Both the position numbers and the translations under genes were made by a program. 64,000 bases of DNA, from contig CAJUHR010000018.1 of NCBI GenBank assembly GCA_910586255.1, positions 5,963 through 69,962 of the forward strand, in the 5' to 3' direction. Under the pieces are notes generated by a model. The model ran no database searches. It was not told where the DNA came from and was given only the letters and a program-made list of their open reading frames with translations. Of this stretch, positions 1-8,758 are shown piece after piece. This DNA is from an uncultured Lachnospiraceae bacterium. Its GTDB lineage: Bacteria > Bacillota > Clostridia > Lachnospirales > Lachnospiraceae. Position 1 is the first letter of the stretch; each line of letters starts with the position of its first letter.

Positions 1-1
1 G

Positions 2-223
2 GTGTATGAAAAGCTGACAGAAAAGGGCTTTACACCGGAGATCACCCAATACAATTTCTGCACCAACGGAAGTCACTATGCAGGCGAGGCGGGGATCAAG
101 ACCTTCGGCCTGGGACCGTCAAGAGAAAATCTGGCTCATACGGTAAATGAGTATATTGAGATTGAACAGCTTACAAAAGTAGAGGAGTGCTACTACGGGG
201 TAATGGAGGCGCTCTTAAAGTAA
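2..223 (+). CDS. YgeY-like M20 peptidase-family hydrolase, C-terminal end (partial)
   Basis: This is the last ~73 codons of a gene that begins to the left of the window, so the GTG at position 2 is probably internal. The stretch CTNGSHYAGEAGIKTFGLGP followed by ENLAHTVNEYIEI is the C-terminal signature of ArgE/DapE-type metallo-hydrolases, closest to the YgeY selenium-metabolism-linked group. Such enzymes cleave N-acyl or dipeptide-like substrates with a dinuclear zinc site whose last His lies near AHTVNEY. The next genes are a sodium symporter, a D-aminoacylase and RidA, which fits a peptide or acyl-amino-acid salvage operon. The exact substrate cannot be read from this fragment. Confidence 0.8.
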   Translation: MYEKLTEKGFTPEITQYNFCTNGSHYAGEAGIKTFGLGPSRENLAHTVNEYIEIEQLTKVEECYYGVMEALLK

Positions 224-279
224 ACCCTCATATCAGCTTTGAAGATACTACCATGAATGAAAGAGGATTTGCTTTAGGC

Positions 280-358
280 CTCCGGCGGATGAGCAGAAAA
301 CGGGAGTGGAAGATGTCAGCACTTCGTGATCCCGTTTTCGCACAACTCATCGCCGGAG
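280..358 (+). other. Long intercistronic hairpin between hydrolase and symporter
   Basis: The 181-nt spacer holds nested inverted repeats. The outer arms are CTCCGGCGgATGAG (280-293) and CTCATCGCCGGAG (346-358), with one bulged G. The inner arms are AAAACGGGA (297-305) and TCCCGTTTT (330-338), and the tip holds GAAG/CTTC (309-324). No T-run follows, so it does not look like a terminator. It could stabilise or process the mRNA, or be a structured leader of the symporter. I recognise no riboswitch consensus. Confidence 0.6.
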
Positions 359-404
359 CGCTGAGCTCTCATAGTAACCACAAGAAAGAACATAGGGGGA
401 AAAA

Positions 405-1883
405 ATGAACAGCATCCAGATTACAGCGTTAGTGATTATATTTTTATACATGGCAGCTACCGTTGCCATCGGTCTGATCGTATCCAAGGTAAAGCAGTCC
501 AAGGAGGCAAAGCAGAGCAATGACGACTTTCTGATGGCCAGCAAGTCCTTAGGACCGGTAGTCTTAGCCGGCACTCTGTTTGCAGCCAACACCGGAGGCG
601 CCAGCACTACAGGAATCGCAACCAATGTTTATACCTACGGGCTCTCTGCCTGCTGGTATGTGATTGCGGCAGGCGTGGGGTTTGTCCTGGTATCCTTTAT
701 CGCGCCTTATTTCCGCAAGGCTCAGGCCAACACAGTTCCCGAGATTATCAGCAAGCGCTATGGAAAGGCATCTCATATTTTTACGGCCTTTACCTCCATT
801 GCGGCTCTGTTTATGGCAACGGGAGCCCAGATTATAGCCACGGCTTCCATTATCAATGTGGTTACGGGCCTGTCCTTCCAGACAGCTGCTATCGTTACCA
901 CAGCCGTTGTCATTGTCTACACTATGGTGGGCGGATTTAAGTCCGTGACGGCTGCCAACCTGATGCATGTGATTTTCATCACTGTAGGTATGACCATTGC
1001 CATGTTCATCATGGTAAACAACAAAGAGGTAGGAGGCTTTGGGGCATTGTTTGCGCGGGCCAGCCAGGTGTCGGCAGACATGGGAGGGGGACTTGACCTT
1101 GTCAGCATGACAAAAATCGGAATTCCCACCGTGATCGGCTATATTGCCATGTATTTTATGACCTTCCCCACAGGACAGGAGATCGTTCAGACCTACTGCT
1201 CCGCCAAGAACGGAAAGGCAGCCATGACCGGTTCCCTGATTGCAGGCATCCTGTCAGCTGTGTATGCCATTGTTCCGGCCATCATTGGTCTTTTGGCCTA
1301 CGCCTGTATTGACGGCTACGCTCTGGGAGGAGCTCAGAAAAATGCCCTGGCCGAGGCGACCATCCGCTTTGCCCCGTCCATTGTGGCAGGCCTTGTGCTG
1401 GCGGCAATCGTTGCAGCTACCATGAGCAGCGCCTCCGGCAACATGATCGGTACGGCAACCATGTTTACCAATGATATTTTCACCCCGTATATCAACAAGG
1501 GACAGAAAGACGACCAGAAGGAAGTGTGGATTTCCCGGGTGACTATGGTGATTGTGGGGTTGGTAGGACTTTTCGTGGCTCTGACTGCATCCAATGTAAT
1601 CAGTGTTATGATGGGCGCCTTCGCACTGAGAAGCGCAGGTCCCTTTGCAGCCTTTATCTGCGGTATTTTCTACAAGAATGTGACCCAGAGGGCGGGGTTT
1701 ATCTCCATTGTGGCAGGTACGATTGTGGCGGCCGTTTGGATTTACGGGCTGAATACACCCTGGGGCTTAAGCGCAATGGTTCCCGGAGGAATCGTGGCAT
1801 TTATCGTAATTTTCCTTGTCTCTGCCATAGACAGAAAGAACGGCGTGCCGGCGGCACCTGCAATTCAGTTTGAGGAAGAGTAA
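405..1883 (+). CDS. Sodium:solute symporter family (SSS) transporter
   Basis: A 492-residue, highly hydrophobic protein with about 13 membrane segments, the size expected for the SSS (PutP/PanF-like) family. The early FAANTGGASTTG stretch and the later AATMSSASGNMIGTATMFTNDIF match the family's conserved sodium-site helices. The start is an ATG 5-6 nt after AGGGGG. It should import an organic solute with sodium across the cytoplasmic membrane. The flanking hydrolase, D-aminoacylase and RidA suggest an amino acid, N-acyl amino acid or ureide, but the substrate is inferred from context only. Confidence 0.9.
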   Translation: MNSIQITALVIIFLYMAATVAIGLIVSKVKQSKEAKQSNDDFLMASKSLGPVVLAGTLFAANTGGASTTGIATNVYTYGLSACWYVIAAGVGFVLVSFIAPYFRKAQANTVPEIISKRYGKASHIFTAFTSIAALFMATGAQIIATASIINVVTGLSFQTAAIVTTAVVIVYTMVGGFKSVTAANLMHVIFITVGMTIAMFIMVNNKEVGGFGALFARASQVSADMGGGLDLVSMTKIGIPTVIGYIAMYFMTFPTGQEIVQTYCSAKNGKAAMTGSLIAGILSAVYAIVPAIIGLLAYACIDGYALGGAQKNALAEATIRFAPSIVAGLVLAAIVAATMSSASGNMIGTATMFTNDIFTPYINKGQKDDQKEVWISRVTMVIVGLVGLFVALTASNVISVMMGAFALRSAGPFAAFICGIFYKNVTQRAGFISIVAGTIVAAVWIYGLNTPWGLSAMVPGGIVAFIVIFLVSAIDRKNGVPAAPAIQFEEE

Positions 1884-1966
1884 AGAAAAGGAAGAAGCGG
1901 AGCCATTCCTGCCCCTTAAAAGGGGCGGGGATATGAAAACAAAATATAGATAAAAAGGAGAAGGAA

Positions 1967-3571
1967 ATGAAAAAGCTGATTAAGAACGGTCTGATCGTAG
2001 ACGGAAGCGGGAACCCGGGATTTAAGGGAGATGTGCTGTTAGACGGAGGAGTGATTGAAAAAATTGCCCCATCTATAGAGGCGGACGGTGTTTTGGTGAT
2101 CGATGCCGCCGGGCTGGTGGTGGCTCCTGGATTTATCGATACCCACAGCCACAGTGATCTGCAGATTCTTGTGGAGCCGGAGGTAGCTCCCAAGGTAATG
2201 CAGGGAATCACCACAGAGGTTTTGGGCCAGGACGGCATTTCCATGGCGCCTCTGCCCACCCAGTACATCAGCCCCTGGAGAAAGAATCTGGCAGGCCTTG
2301 ACGGTGACAGCGATCAGATTGACTGGACCTTTGAGAATACGGAAAATTATTTGAATATGGTTGACGCGGTAAAGCCGGGACTGAATGAGTGCTATCTGGT
2401 TCCCCACGGCAACATCCGCATGGAGGCCATGGGTCTGGAAAACCGTCTTCCAAACGAGGAGGAGCTGGAAAAAATGCGCCAGATCACCAGAAGGGAGATG
2501 GAGGCCGGCGCCGTAGGTTTGTCCACAGGCCTGATCTACATGCCCTGCGCCTACTCTGAATCTCTGGAGATTATCGAGATGTGCAAGGTGGTGGCAGAAT
2601 ATGACGGAATCTTTGTTATTCACCAGAGAAGCGAGGCGGACACGATCTTAGATTCCATGGAGGAGGTTATAAAAATCGGCCGGGAGTCCGGCGTAAAGAT
2701 CCATTATTCCCATTTCAAGGTGTGCGGAAAGAAAAACTGGGACAAGGTGGAGAAGGTTGTGGAGCTTTTGGAGACAGCCAAAAAGGAGGGCATCCGGGTA
2801 TCCTTTGACCAGTATCCGTATGTGGCAGGCAGCACTATGTTAGGCGTGATCCTTCCTCCCTGGGTACATGACGGAGGGACGGACAAGGTTTTAGAGCGTC
2901 TGGCAGATCCAGAGCTTCGGAAAAAGATGGTTTACGACATTGAGCACGGGATCCCCGGCTGGGACAACTTTGTGGAGTTTGCAGGCCTGGACCAAATCTT
3001 TGTCACCAGTGTTAAGACAGAGAAAAATAAGGATGCCATTGGCTTAAGCCTTACAGAGCTTGGGAAGCTGAGGGGAAAAGACCCCTACGAGGCCACCTTT
3101 GATCTTTTGTACGAGGAAGAAAATGCCGTGGGCATGGTAGATTTCTACGGAACCGAGGAGCATGTGATCCGGTTTATGAAGCGGCCTGAGATGAATGCCT
3201 GTACAGACGGGCTGCTGGGCGGAAAGCCCCATCCCCGCGTATACGGCGCGTTCCCCAGAATCTTAGGAAAATATGTCCGGGAGGAGAAGGCCCTGACTTT
3301 GGAGGAGGCTGTCTACAAGATGACAAAGAAGCCGGCCACCACCTTTAACATGACCGGCCGCGGAGAGATTAAGGAGGGCTATGCGGCAGATATCTGTATT
3401 TTCAATCCGGAAACGGTCATTGACAAGGGAACCTTCGTGGAGCCGATTCAGTATCCGGAAGGCATCGAATATGTGATTGTAGGCGGGGAAGTGACTGTGG
3501 AAAAAGGAAAGCACACCGGAAAGAGAAATGGTGTGGTGCTGAGAATGAAAGGAAAAGAGGTAATTCGATAA
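1967..3571 (+). CDS. N-acyl-D-amino-acid deacylase / D-aminoacylase (amidohydrolase)
   Basis: A 534-residue cytosolic amidohydrolase that should remove the acyl group from N-acyl-D-amino acids. The metal-binding HSHSD motif sits at residues 60-64 in the usual place after the N-terminal beta-sandwich (GFIDTHSHSD). Later metal-ligand regions are KIHYSHFK and, near the end, the GYAADICIFNPETV return to the beta domain. Where many D-aminoacylases have a metal-binding Cys (GNCG), this one has GQDG, a known variant subgroup. A good AAGGAG site lies 7 nt before the ATG. It overlaps the ridA start by one base, so the two are translationally coupled. Confidence 0.88.
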   Translation: MKKLIKNGLIVDGSGNPGFKGDVLLDGGVIEKIAPSIEADGVLVIDAAGLVVAPGFIDTHSHSDLQILVEPEVAPKVMQGITTEVLGQDGISMAPLPTQYISPWRKNLAGLDGDSDQIDWTFENTENYLNMVDAVKPGLNECYLVPHGNIRMEAMGLENRLPNEEELEKMRQITRREMEAGAVGLSTGLIYMPCAYSESLEIIEMCKVVAEYDGIFVIHQRSEADTILDSMEEVIKIGRESGVKIHYSHFKVCGKKNWDKVEKVVELLETAKKEGIRVSFDQYPYVAGSTMLGVILPPWVHDGGTDKVLERLADPELRKKMVYDIEHGIPGWDNFVEFAGLDQIFVTSVKTEKNKDAIGLSLTELGKLRGKDPYEATFDLLYEEENAVGMVDFYGTEEHVIRFMKRPEMNACTDGLLGGKPHPRVYGAFPRILGKYVREEKALTLEEAVYKMTKKPATTFNMTGRGEIKEGYAADICIFNPETVIDKGTFVEPIQYPEGIEYVIVGGEVTVEKGKHTGKRNGVVLRMKGKEVIR

Positions 3572-3948
3572 TGGCAAAGGAAATTATTTTTACTCCCAAG
3601 GCCCCCAAGGCCGTAGGCCCCTATGTGCAGGCCATCAAATCAAATGGAATGGTGTATTGCTCCGGACAGCTGGGAATCAATGTAGAGAGCGGCAACCTGG
3701 CCGAGGGAGTGGAAGCACAGGCCCACTGCTCCATGAAGAATCTGGGCGCTGTACTGGAAGCGGCAGGTAGCAGCTACAAGAATGTGGTGAAAACCTTGAT
3801 CTTCCTTACGGACATGAGCGATTTTGCGGCGGTAAATAAGATCTATGAGTCCTACTTTGAGGGGGATTTCCCCGCCCGCTCCTGCGTGCAGGTGGCAAAG
3901 CTTCCATTAGGAGGCCTGGTGGAGATTGAGTGTGTGGCTGAGGGATAA
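3571..3948 (+). CDS. ridA: RidA family enamine/imine deaminase
   Basis: A 125-residue protein of typical RidA length. It carries the conserved GQLGI, ARSCVQVAKLPLGGLVEIE and Arg/Glu active-site region of Rid proteins, which hydrolyse reactive 2-aminoacrylate-type enamines released by PLP enzymes. Its ATG overlaps the stop of the D-aminoacylase gene, placing it last in the operon just before a strong terminator. The likely role is clearing imines made while D-amino acids are broken down. Related names (TdcF, YjgF) describe the same family. Confidence 0.93.
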   Translation: MAKEIIFTPKAPKAVGPYVQAIKSNGMVYCSGQLGINVESGNLAEGVEAQAHCSMKNLGAVLEAAGSSYKNVVKTLIFLTDMSDFAAVNKIYESYFEGDFPARSCVQVAKLPLGGLVEIECVAEG

Positions 3949-3976
3949 GGCCAGAGGATGACGCCGAAAGTCAGAT

Positions 3977-4018
3977 AAAAAAAGCAGGTGGCAGATTTTT
4001 CGGCCATCTGCTTTTTTT
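3977..4018 (+). terminator. Intrinsic terminator after ridA
   Basis: AAAGCAGgTGGC (3981-3992) pairs with GCCAtCTGC (4003-4011), followed by a run of seven T. The A-run before the stem would also let it act on the other strand. It closes the amino-acid salvage operon. Confidence 0.9.
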
Positions 4019-4254
4019 CAGAGGGGAACGCAGCCTTGGGGAGGGGATGACAGGAGAGGCGGGGGATGAGGACAGGGTACGGCTCAGGGTTTCGGGTCTG
4101 CTGTTTGCTGGCTTGCCTCAAAGCTCTTTTTCTCCGATATATCTACCCTGCTTCTGGATCTTACAGAGTTTTTATAAGATAGAATTATTAGAATTATATT
4201 CTGCCAATAAATAACATCCCGCAAAATATATAGTTCACCGTTGCGACTATCGTA

Positions 4255-4297
4255 GCGGCTGAGGAAGGAGGAAGGCGCTCTCCCCTTCCTCAGCCGC
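4255..4297. repeat. 14-bp inverted repeat in the ridA-lacL spacer
   Basis: GCGGCTGAGGAAGG (4255-4268) and CCTTCCTCAGCCGC (4284-4297) are perfect arms around a 15-nt loop, lying 28 bp upstream of the lacL -35 box. There is no T-run. It may be an operator for a lactose/galactoside regulator or a stable RNA end. The rest of the 448-bp spacer holds a terminator, a promoter and no credible gene. Confidence 0.5.
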
Positions 4298-4324
4298 GGA
4301 CCTTTCGCCTCACATGCAATTCCA

Positions 4325-4353
4325 TTGAAACTTCCCGGAAAACATGATATAAC
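4325..4353 (+). promoter_or_regulatory. Sigma-A-type promoter for lacLM
   Basis: TTGAAA (4325-4330), 17-bp spacer, TATAAC (4348-4353), about 44 bp ahead of the lacL start and its AAGGAGG site at 4384-4390. Confidence 0.6.
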
Positions 4354-4396
4354 TATATCCATAATGTGTTTTTTAAAATAAGCAAGGAGGAATGGA

Positions 4397-6385
4397 ATGA
4401 TGGATATCACAAAACCGGAGCTTGGATGGCTGGATGACCCGGAAGTGTTTCGGGTAAATGTACTGCCGGCTCATTCGGACCACCGATTTTATGAGTCGGA
4501 GGAAGATTTTGCCAATGAGAGAGATACATTGTATCAGTCGCTGAATGGAATGTGGCGCTTTTGCTGGTCGAAAAATTCGGCTCTCCGTCCAACGGATTTT
4601 TACAGGGAGGATTTTGATTTGTCCGGCTTTGAGACTATTCCGGTTCCTTGTCATATGGAGATGGCTGGATATGACCGGATTCATTATATAAATACCATGT
4701 ATCCCTGGGAGGGCCATTTGTATCGCAGGCCGGCATTTTCAATGGAGAATGTCGGGGCTCAGCCGGGGCAGTTTTCGGAGGCAGAGTATAATCCGGTGGG
4801 CTCCTACCGGACGGAATTTGACCTGGAGGAGGGGCTTAAAGGAAAACGGGTCTGCATCTCCTTTGAGGGTGTGGAACAGGCTATGTACGTGTGGCTTAAC
4901 GGGCACTTTGTGGGCTATGGGGAGGACAGCTTTACTCCATCGGATTTTGATCTGACGCCCTATATCCGGGAGAAGGGGAATGTGTTGGCAGTGGAGGTGC
5001 ACAAGCGGTCCACGGCGGCTTATCTGGAGGATCAGGATTTCTTTCGGTTTTCCGGGATTTTCCGGAATGTGACCTTGTATGCAAAACCAGATGTCCATGT
5101 GGAGGATCTGTGGGCAAAGCCGGTGCTGGATGTGGACGGAAAAACAGGCTGGCTGGGGCTTTCTCTTAAGATGTCGGAAGGGCAGATAAGGGGCTTTTCC
5201 GGGAAGGCAGAGGAGCAAAATGCTTCCCAATCAGGTATGGCGCGAGAGGGCCGGACAGCGGGGAAATGTGGTTTAAGGGATTGCCTGATTTCGGTGGTTT
5301 TGAAAGATTTTGAGGGTCAGACGGTTTTTGAGAAAACCTTACCGGCTGCAAAAGAGATTTCTATGGAGCCGGAGCTTCTCTCGAATGTGCAGGTGTGGGA
5401 TCACAGGCATCCTTATCTGTATCGCCTGGAGGTGAGGGTTCTGTCCGGGGACGGGAAGGCGGCGGAACTGGTGCCCTGTGACATCGGCTTTCGCCGAATC
5501 GCCTTGGAGGATGGCGTTATGAAGTTAAACGGCCGGCGTCTGATCGTCAACGGGGTGAACCGTCACGAGTGGAATGCCCGCGCAGGGCGGGTAGTGAGCC
5601 GGGAGGACATGCTTTCAGACATGGCTTGCTTTCATGAGAATAATATCAACAGCGTCCGAACCTGTCATTATCCCAACCAGATTTTCTGGTACGGCCTCTG
5701 TGACCGGGAGGGGATTTATGTCATGTCGGAGACCAATCTGGAGTCTCACGGGTCCTGGCAGAAGATGAACCAGGTGGAGCCCAGCTGGAATGTGCCGGGC
5801 AGTGCGCCCCAGTGGAAGGAGGCGGTGCTGGACCGGATGCGGACCAATTTTGAGACCTTTAAAAACCATGTGTCCATTCTGTTCTGGTCGCTGGGCAATG
5901 AGTCCTATGCAGGGGATGACATTCAGGCCATGCAGGAATATTTGCAGGAGAAGGAGGACGGACGGCTGATACACTATGAGGGCGTGTTCCACAACCCCTC
6001 CTACAAGCCAGTGGTCTCTCATATGGAGAGCCGGATGTATGCCTCTCCCGAAGAAGTGAGAGAGTACCTGGAGAGCAGGGAAGCAAAGCCTTTTATTCTT
6101 TGTGAGTATATGCACGATATGGGAAATTCTCTGGGAGGAATGAAATCTTATATGGATCTGCTGGATGAATATGAGCGGTATCAGGGAGGGTTTATCTGGG
6201 ATTTTATTGACCAGGCTGTTTTTGTGAAGGACGAGGTGACAGGGAAAGAGGTGCTGCGCTACGGAGGCGATTTTGATGACCGGCCCTCAGATTATGAGTT
6301 TTCCGGAAACGGTATTCTGTTTGCGGACAGGACGCCCAAGCCAGCCATGCAGGAGGTGAAATATTATTATGGATTATACGAGTAA
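4397..6385 (+). CDS. lacL: Beta-galactosidase large subunit (GH2, LacL type)
   Basis: A 662-residue glycoside hydrolase family 2 protein holding the sugar-binding, immunoglobulin-like and TIM-barrel domains of LacZ. The acid/base Glu is E502 in SLGNESYAGD and the nucleophile is E570 in ILCEYMHDMGNS. The frame ends soon after the barrel (KPAMQEVKYYYGLYE), where LacZ would go on to domain 4. The rest of the enzyme is in the next gene, which overlaps by 17 bp. That is the arrangement known for heterodimeric LacLM enzymes of lactobacilli and Leuconostoc, so I read this as a genuine two-subunit enzyme and not a frameshifted lacZ. It hydrolyses lactose and related beta-galactosides in the cytosol. 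Confidence 0.9.
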   Translation: MMDITKPELGWLDDPEVFRVNVLPAHSDHRFYESEEDFANERDTLYQSLNGMWRFCWSKNSALRPTDFYREDFDLSGFETIPVPCHMEMAGYDRIHYINTMYPWEGHLYRRPAFSMENVGAQPGQFSEAEYNPVGSYRTEFDLEEGLKGKRVCISFEGVEQAMYVWLNGHFVGYGEDSFTPSDFDLTPYIREKGNVLAVEVHKRSTAAYLEDQDFFRFSGIFRNVTLYAKPDVHVEDLWAKPVLDVDGKTGWLGLSLKMSEGQIRGFSGKAEEQNASQSGMAREGRTAGKCGLRDCLISVVLKDFEGQTVFEKTLPAAKEISMEPELLSNVQVWDHRHPYLYRLEVRVLSGDGKAAELVPCDIGFRRIALEDGVMKLNGRRLIVNGVNRHEWNARAGRVVSREDMLSDMACFHENNINSVRTCHYPNQIFWYGLCDREGIYVMSETNLESHGSWQKMNQVEPSWNVPGSAPQWKEAVLDRMRTNFETFKNHVSILFWSLGNESYAGDDIQAMQEYLQEKEDGRLIHYEGVFHNPSYKPVVSHMESRMYASPEEVREYLESREAKPFILCEYMHDMGNSLGGMKSYMDLLDEYERYQGGFIWDFIDQAVFVKDEVTGKEVLRYGGDFDDRPSDYEFSGNGILFADRTPKPAMQEVKYYYGLYE

Positions 6386-7400
6386 GCAGCAGGCCGGGGA
6401 TTCCCTGGCCGGAAAGAAAAAGCTTCGGGTGGTATTTGGCGATGTGGTGCTGGGAGTCTTGGGGGAGGGATTTGAGTATCTTTTTTCCTATTCCCAGGGA
6501 GGAATGGAGTCTTTGGTTATAAACGGACGGGAGTGGCTGTACCGGACGCCGAAGCCTTCCTTCTGGCGGGCCACCACAGACAATGACCGAGGATCAAAGT
6601 TCTCTTTTAAATCTGCCATGTGGATGGGAGCGGATTTGTTTTTGAGGACCGATCAGATTCGGGTGCTGCTTAACGGGGAGGATATGCATTCCTTTATGGC
6701 TCCGGACAACAACCGCTTCGGCGGGGAAAAGGAGGCGGACACTCTGACGGTGATCTTTGTCTATGCTACGGCCACCGTGCCGGAGACCCTGGTGGAGGTG
6801 TCCTACACTGTGGCAGGAGACGGAAGGATTCAGGTGGATGTCCACTATTTCGGAAAAGAAGGGCTCCCGGAGCTACCGGTCTTTGGGATGCGGTTTATCA
6901 TGCCAACGAAGGCAGACGGCTACCGCTATCTGGGACTGTCCGGCGAGACCTACCCGGATCGGATGGCAGGAGGTGTTAAGGGGGAGTGGTCGGTCTGCGG
7001 ACTTCCGGTGACGCCGTATCTGGTTCCGCAGGACTGCGGGGTTCACATGGATACAGACTGGGTGGAGATTGACCGGTATTCTGTGCTGGCAAACGAGCAT
7101 CGGTTTAAGGAGCAGGAAAAAGAAAATCAGGAGTTTTCGCTCCGCTTTGAGAAGATAGCTGCCCCCTTTGCCTTTTCCTGCCTGCCCTACACGGCATTGG
7201 AGCTGGAAAATGCCACGCACCAGGAGGAGCTTCCCCCTGCCAGACGGACCGTGGTCTGCATTTTAGGCGCGGTCCGGGGAGTGGGAGGTATTGACAGCTG
7301 GGGAAGTGATGTGGAGAAGCCGTGGCATATTGACGGGGAGAAGGATATTGAGTATTCCTTTGCTATTGTGCCAATGCAGACAGACAGGCGCCCTGTCTGA
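6369..7400 (+). CDS. lacM: Beta-galactosidase small subunit (LacM type, GH2 domain 5)
   Basis: A 343-residue protein matching the C-terminal super-sandwich domain of LacZ (Bgal_small_N). The stretch around SFWRATTDNDRGSK is the conserved part that completes the active site of the large chain. It starts at an ATG inside the end of lacL, 12 nt after AGGAGG, in another frame. Residues 1-20 (SKQQAGDSLAGKK) are a short linker, so LacZ domain 4 is absent from both chains. It is expected to be inactive alone and active only as a complex with LacL. Confidence 0.87.
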   Translation: MDYTSKQQAGDSLAGKKKLRVVFGDVVLGVLGEGFEYLFSYSQGGMESLVINGREWLYRTPKPSFWRATTDNDRGSKFSFKSAMWMGADLFLRTDQIRVLLNGEDMHSFMAPDNNRFGGEKEADTLTVIFVYATATVPETLVEVSYTVAGDGRIQVDVHYFGKEGLPELPVFGMRFIMPTKADGYRYLGLSGETYPDRMAGGVKGEWSVCGLPVTPYLVPQDCGVHMDTDWVEIDRYSVLANEHRFKEQEKENQEFSLRFEKIAAPFAFSCLPYTALELENATHQEELPPARRTVVCILGAVRGVGGIDSWGSDVEKPWHIDGEKDIEYSFAIVPMQTDRRPV

Positions 7401-7491
7401 ACTGCCGCAAAAAATATCAGAGCTTTTTATAAAAAGGAAAGGGACAGGACGGCCGGCCGTATAGGACGGCTGCCGTAAAGGATAAGAAGAG

Positions 7492-8697
7492 ATGAAATAC
7501 GATTTTACTTCAATCATTGACCGCCGGGGAAGGGATGCTCTGGCGGTGGACGGGCTGGGAGGAGGCGGTTCGGCGCCGGAGAAGCCAAGGGATGGCTTTG
7601 ATGTGATTCCCATGTGGATTGCAGACATGAACTTTCCTGTATTGCCGGCAATCCAGGCAGCTATCACAGAGCGGGTGAAGCATCCGGCTTTCGGATATTT
7701 TATCCCCAGTGACGCCTACTTTGACTCCATTATTGACTGGCAGCAGAGGCGCAACCAGGTCACCGGGTTGACCAGAGAGTGCATTGGGTATGAAAACGGG
7801 GTGCTGGGAGGCCTGGTCTCGGCGCTGGAGGCATTTTCGGCGCCAGGAGACGGGATTCTGCTGCACAGTCCCACCTACATCGGATTTACGAAAAGCATTT
7901 CCAACTGCGGAAGGCAGATCATCCACAGTCCTTTAAAGCTGGACGAGGCAGGAGTGTGGAGAATGGATTTTGAGGACATGGATAAAAAGATCAAGGAGAA
8001 TAAGATCCATGTGGCAGTTTTCTGCAATCCCTACAATCCCTGCGGCCGGGTGTGGGAGCGCTGGGAAATGGAAAAGGCTATGGAGGTTTACAGGGCCAAT
8101 GACTGCGTGGTGATTTCCGATGAGATCTGGTCAGATATTATTTTGGACGGGAATCATCACATTCCGGTACAGATGATCAGTGAGGATGCCAGGAACCGGA
8201 CCATTGCCTTATACGCGCCCTCAAAGACTTTTAATTTGGCGGGGCTTATCGGATCCTATCACATTATTTATAACCGGTATCTGCGGGAAAGGGTGGATGC
8301 CCAGAGCAGCAAGTCCCACTATAATTCCATGAATGTGCTCAGCATGCACGCGCTGGTGGGGGCTTACGGACCGGAGGGCCATGTGTGGGTGGATGAGCTT
8401 TGTGAAGTGATTACCCGGAATGTGGAATATGCCTGTGATTTTATTCATACGCGTTTTCCCGGCGTTCAGGTGGCAAAGCCCCAGGGAACCTATATGCTGT
8501 TTCTTGATTGCAGCCAGTGGCTTTCGGAGCATGGAAAGACCATGGATGAGCTGGAAAAGGCAGGATGGGATGTGGGAGTGGCATGGCAGGACGGCAGAAT
8601 GTTTAACGGCCCCTATGCAATCCGGATGAATCTGGCACTGCCGCTCTCTCGGGTTAAGGAGGCCCTGGAGCGGTTGGAAAAATATGTGTTTGTATAA
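7492..8697 (+). CDS. MalY/PatB-family PLP-dependent C-S lyase (cystathionine beta-lyase-like)
   Basis: A 401-residue fold-type I PLP enzyme. The PLP lysine is K245 in APSKTFNLAGLIGSY, preceded by the DEIWSDIILDG aspartate motif and FCNPYNPCGR. This is the MalY/PatB pattern: enzymes that cleave cystathionine or cysteine conjugates to pyruvate, ammonia and a thiol, while some members also aminotransfer. An AAGAAGAG site precedes the ATG. It lies 91 bp after lacM, in the same direction, and ends at a bidirectional hairpin shared with the PTS gene. Whether it serves methionine synthesis or cysteine-conjugate cleavage is not visible. Confidence 0.85.
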   Translation: MKYDFTSIIDRRGRDALAVDGLGGGGSAPEKPRDGFDVIPMWIADMNFPVLPAIQAAITERVKHPAFGYFIPSDAYFDSIIDWQQRRNQVTGLTRECIGYENGVLGGLVSALEAFSAPGDGILLHSPTYIGFTKSISNCGRQIIHSPLKLDEAGVWRMDFEDMDKKIKENKIHVAVFCNPYNPCGRVWERWEMEKAMEVYRANDCVVISDEIWSDIILDGNHHIPVQMISEDARNRTIALYAPSKTFNLAGLIGSYHIIYNRYLRERVDAQSSKSHYNSMNVLSMHALVGAYGPEGHVWVDELCEVITRNVEYACDFIHTRFPGVQVAKPQGTYMLFLDCSQWLSEHGKTMDELEKAGWDVGVAWQDGRMFNGPYAIRMNLALPLSRVKEALERLEKYVFV

Positions 8698-8699
8698 AA

Positions 8700-8732
8700 A
8701 AACGGCCTGGAGAATGTGATTCTCCGGGCCGG
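8700..8732. terminator. Bidirectional intrinsic terminator
   Basis: CGGCCTGGAGAA (8703-8714) pairs with TTCTCCgGGCCG (8720-8731). Read on the minus strand the stem is followed by a run of T, so it best terminates the PTS operon; it also lies right after the MalY/PatB stop. Confidence 0.85.
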
Positions 8733-8758
8733 AATTATATGTTGCGTGTGTATATAAA

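Noticed and set aside
6369..6385. Overlap between the two beta-galactosidase frames taken as a frameshift in lacZ
   Set aside because: The 17-bp overlap, separate start codon and missing domain 4 match natural LacLM pairs.
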